Below, piece by piece: positions 61,376 through 64,000 of a stretch of DNA of 64,000 nucleotides (position 1 is the stretch's first letter; each line of letters opens with the position of its first letter). Under the pieces are notes generated by a model. It searched no databases. It worked only from the letters and a program-made list of their open reading frames with translations, and was not told the DNA's origin. Source of the DNA: Elusimicrobia bacterium GWB2_63_22 (GTDB taxonomy: Bacteria > Elusimicrobiota > Elusimicrobia > Elusimicrobiales > UBA9959); the NCBI GenBank assembly GCA_001799735.1, contig MGUA01000039.1:78289-142288 (forward strand). Reading direction: 5' to 3'. Both the position numbers and the translations under genes were made by a program.

Positions 61376-64000
61376 ATGAACTTCTATAACGACGAAGAAA
61401 ATGAAAAAAAGGCAGGCGCCCCGGTGTTGCCGCGCGCGGCGTCACCGTTTAAGAAAACGTCCGCCTTCGGCAAGACGCCCCTGTTCTCCAGGGCTGCCGG
61501 CGGCATAATGGACCGCCTCAAGAACCTCTCGCGCAAGGACATGGCCCTCGTCGGCCTGGGCCTCAGCGTGCTGACCATGGTGCCCGTGGCCGAATACATG
61601 ATGTCGCAGCCCTCCCCGGACAATGTCCTTGAAGGCGGCTGGGGCGGCAAAGAAAAGCTCGGCAACATGCCCTATGAACCGGGCATCAACGGCTTAAGCC
61701 AGGGCTCCTCCGACGGCTCCGGCGAAGTTATAACCCCGCTGAGCTCCAGGGACCCGATGTCCCTGATCCTGGGCTCGCAGCCCACCCAGCCGGCGGTAAC
61801 CGCTCCCGTCTATACGCCTCCCGCCTCCTCTATGCGCGACGCCATGCGCGACGCCGGCCGCGAGGCCTTCAGCGCTGCCTCCAAGTCCGCGGGCGCGCCT
61901 ACCGTCATCCCCAAGATGGCCGCAGGCCTGCGCGGCATGTCCTCCTTCTTCGGCGGCGGCGAGAGCTCCCGCACCCAGGGCTCCCTGGGCGGCGGCAAGA
62001 TCATAAACGACGCCCGCTCGGCCTCCTCCAAGGCGGCCAAGCGCTCCATGGTGGGCCCGGTGGCCATAGCCGGCTACAAGGGCGTGGCCTCCACCCCGAA
62101 CAGCGCCTCCAAGGGCGCCTTCGAAAAACTGCGCGCCGCGGCCGACAAATCGGCCGGCAACTTCAGCGGCGGCTCGGCCATGAACTCCCTGGACAAAGCC
62201 GCGGCCGACGCGCTTGAGATAGGCAAAGGCGCGGGCGGCATGGGCGCCGGCGGCGACTCCGACAAGACCGGCAAGACCTCCGGCAATTCCGTCAAGGGCT
62301 ACGAGCACAACCGCTCCGGCGAGTCCCTGGCCGAAATGGCCGCCAAGCAGCGCCAGCAGAAGGCGCTGGAATGGGAATTCTTCAAGAAATACGAGATCAA
62401 GAAGCAGATCATCAACGCCATCGTGGGCGCGGTTTCCGGCGTGCTGGGCGATTTTGTAAAGGGCAATATGACCAGCGCCCTGGGCATGGATCCGCCTCCG
62501 GCGGCCAAGTGCTGGCAGCCTATTCTCCAGGACCCGGCGACGATAGCGAGGATCACGAAAGAAAACTTGGGTAATCCGGAAGGGTATGCTAACGCCATGT
62601 GCGGCGCGCTCGGGTCCGTGCAGTTGATTACTACCGTCGGCAAAGAGTCCGCCCAAGGGTTTCAGACCACCTGTCTCTGCGGCAGGGGAAAAACCGCGGA
62701 CTACCCGAAGGGCGCTGTCGCAGTCCCGGGAGCTGGTCCCGGTCCTGGCGGCCCGGGCTATGTTCCTGGCGGCCCCGGCGCCCCTGCAGTGGACCCCGGC
62801 ACCCCCGGCGGCGTAGTCATCGACCCCCAGACCTTCTCCGAGTATGACGCGGTGCTGAAGGGTATGGTGGAAAAAACCGCCGAAGTTCAGGCAAAACCCG
62901 AAACCGCCAAAGACGGCGTAGCCGCGATCGCGGAGGGCTTTCCGAAGCTCAGCAGGATAGTCACCAGCAATTACGCTGTGCGCCTGAGATCTCTTTCCGA
63001 GGCGACCGCGGGCGCCTTCTCCGCCTATTCGGCCAAGGTGATCTCCGCTCAGAGCGCGCACACGGCGCTGAAGCCTGATTATGATGCGTTAATTGTTAAG
63101 CTTGACTCGCTGCCCGCCACTATCAGAACGGGCTCAGCCGGTCCCGGCGCCATAAGTGACGTGAGAGGAACCAACGTCGAAAATATAGCGAGCAATAAGG
63201 ACACGCAAAAATTAGCCGATATAGAAGCCCTGATAACCGAGTGGAAGGCTACCGCCGGTAAAACGTATACGGACTCGGCCGCTATCATCCAACTGGAGGC
63301 CAGACGTGTCAGGGTATACAAAGACCAGGTGGACAAACTTCAGGAAGGCGTCAGAAAAATAGGGGAGAAACAGGCGGGGATAGATGCCGCAGTCTCCGGA
63401 ATTGCCGAAACTGACCCGGCCAAAAAGATCACGGCTCTTACCGGACAGGATGTCGCCGCTGCCGCCACGCCCGGTACGGATACGGCGGCCCCTGCCCCCG
63501 CTCCGGCTCCCGCTCCCGCCGCCAACAAAGACGCTTCCGCTGCGCCTATAGAGACTGCGGCGCAACTGCGCGGTGTTGTGCTTTCCTGGACGCCTACTTA
63601 TGAGCTTGACAGCAAGGCTGTCTCCGGCAAGGAGACCACTGATTGGGAGGCCTGGCGCGCGGATAGCAGCAAAGAACTTGGCCTGGCCGACAATCTTCTG
63701 CTGAGTCAAATGCGCAACAAGGAACTGAGGGAAGTTATCGCGGCAGGGCTTGCGGCCGCTACGGCAGCAGAGGCTAACTTCGGCTACGTTAAAACCCAGA
63801 TGGAAAGCCTCAAGAATCAGCTGATCACCATGGGCGTTCCCCCTGGCTACTTCGGCGGCGGCAACACGGCTGGCAACACGCCTCCGCCCGCAGGCAATAC
63901 GCCTCCGCCCGCCGGCAACACGCCTCCGCCCGCAGGTAATACGCCTCCTCCGGCAGGTAACACCCCGCCGCCCGCAGGCAACACTCCGCCGCCGCCCCCG
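61376..64000 (+). CDS. Anchored protein P7, N-terminal part (runs off the window)
   Basis: An open frame without stop from the ATG at 61376 to the window edge, at least 875 residues. It starts MNFYNDEENEKKAG, like P4 and P5, then has one anchor at residues 57-75 (MALVGLGLSVLTMVPVAE). Residues 90-310 are Gly/Ala/Ser-rich with Lys; then come CWQPILQDPA, AMCGAL and TCLCGRGK (a Cys module), a Gly/Pro spacer, and a long helical part from 480 to 820, with coiled-coil-like segments. The last visible part is NTPPPAG repeated about five times. GGAGGCGG precedes the ATG. Function unknown; the large ectodomain suggests a surface or secreted-structure protein. Confidence 0.65.
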   Translation, partial: MNFYNDEENEKKAGAPVLPRAASPFKKTSAFGKTPLFSRAAGGIMDRLKNLSRKDMALVGLGLSVLTMVPVAEYMMSQPSPDNVLEGGWGGKEKLGNMPYEPGINGLSQGSSDGSGEVITPLSSRDPMSLILGSQPTQPAVTAPVYTPPASSMRDAMRDAGREAFSAASKSAGAPTVIPKMAAGLRGMSSFFGGGESSRTQGSLGGGKIINDARSASSKAAKRSMVGPVAIAGYKGVASTPNSASKGAFEKLRAAADKSAGNFSGGSAMNSLDKAAADALEIGKGAGGMGAGGDSDKTGKTSGNSVKGYEHNRSGESLAEMAAKQRQQKALEWEFFKKYEIKKQIINAIVGAVSGVLGDFVKGNMTSALGMDPPPAAKCWQPILQDPATIARITKENLGNPEGYANAMCGALGSVQLITTVGKESAQGFQTTCLCGRGKTADYPKGAVAVPGAGPGPGGPGYVPGGPGAPAVDPGTPGGVVIDPQTFSEYDAVLKGMVEKTAEVQAKPETAKDGVAAIAEGFPKLSRIVTSNYAVRLRSLSEATAGAFSAYSAKVISAQSAHTALKPDYDALIVKLDSLPATIRTGSAGPGAISDVRGTNVENIASNKDTQKLADIEALITEWKATAGKTYTDSAAIIQLEARRVRVYKDQVDKLQEGVRKIGEKQAGIDAAVSGIAETDPAKKITALTGQDVAAAATPGTDTAAPAPAPAPAPAANKDASAAPIETAAQLRGVVLSWTPTYELDSKAVSGKETTDWEAWRADSSKELGLADNLLLSQMRNKELREVIAAGLAAATAAEANFGYVKTQMESLKNQLITMGVPPGYFGGGNTAGNTPPPAGNTPPPAGNTPPPAGNTPPPAGNTPPPAGNTPPPPP
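63862..63990 (+). repeat. 21-base coding repeat (NTPPPAG)
   Basis: Tandem near-copies of a 21-base unit encoding Asn-Thr-Pro-Pro-Pro-Ala-Gly, starting after GNTAG. Copies differ at third codon positions, so the protein sequence is kept. The array is cut by the window edge. Confidence 0.8.

Noticed and set aside
63862-64000. Repeat array at the right edge as a CRISPR
   Set aside because: Units are contiguous 21-mers without spacers and keep a reading frame, so it is a coding repeat.

Overview
The window is GC-rich bacterial DNA, densely coded, with no rRNA, tRNA, transposase or CRISPR array that I can see. The gene content suggests a Gram-negative, mostly fermentative heterotroph with a peptidoglycan wall: a lysine/diaminopimelate route through dapA, dapF and an LL-diaminopimelate aminotransferase, tryptophanase, TRAP uptake, a flavo-diiron protein and a large surface-polysaccharide locus. 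Elusimicrobiota or a similar deep-branching phylum fits this mix, but that placement is inference from gene content only.

Layout. Bases 1-2825 (+): end of a patatin-like gene, a secreted TPR protein, dapF and dapA in one overlapping operon. Bases 3001-19443 (-): a long operon for surface polysaccharide synthesis, read from a promoter at about 19.48 kb (DegT aminotransferase, GDP-fucose synthase, radical SAM, epimerase, methyltransferase-glycosyltransferase fusion, membrane GT-C enzymes, asparagine synthase, GT2/GT4 enzymes, FAD enzyme), ending in a frameshifted mtgA. Divergently, 19539-22148 (+) holds a GT2 enzyme, an RmlD-like reductase and a WecA/MraY-like phosphosugar transferase. Bases 22.15-23.5 kb hold palindromic repeat elements around an AT-rich small membrane gene, then an OsmC protein. 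Bases 23.5-30.7 kb (-): GAF/HD-GYP phosphodiesterase, glycolate/lactate oxidase genes (a GlcD-GlcE fusion plus GlcF), tryptophanase and a DUF1646 transporter. Bases 30.8-35.1 kb (+): patatin, TauE/SafE and DUF1634, TPR protein, nucleotidyltransferase. Bases 35.2-38.1 kb (-): DapL-type aminotransferase and TRAP permeases. Bases 38.3-43.8 kb (+): secreted HExxH metallopeptidase with two paralogous exported proteins, ferritin, formate-tetrahydrofolate ligase. Bases 43.9-49.7 kb (-): a seven-gene operon with TRAP binding protein and TatT lipoprotein, antiporter, MalQ, RidA, a DUF6485-like protein and a tetrapyrrole-methylase-fold protein.

Bases 49.77-64.0 kb (+) are the most unusual part. They carry seven genes for long, low-complexity Gly/Ala/Ser-rich proteins with an N-terminal membrane anchor, several of which share sequence boxes. 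The first is separated from the rest by a Mur ligase and a flavo-diiron protein; the last runs off the window inside a seven-residue NTPPPAG repeat. I recognise no described family, and this is my best candidate for an undescribed envelope system.

Regulatory signals are readable: several sigma70-type promoters, many with an extended -10 (TGC before the hexamer), several intrinsic terminators, and a few genes whose -10 lies so close to the start codon that a leaderless mRNA is likely. A 125-150 bp palindromic element occurs three times, each copy with a similar core but different, mostly self-complementary arms.
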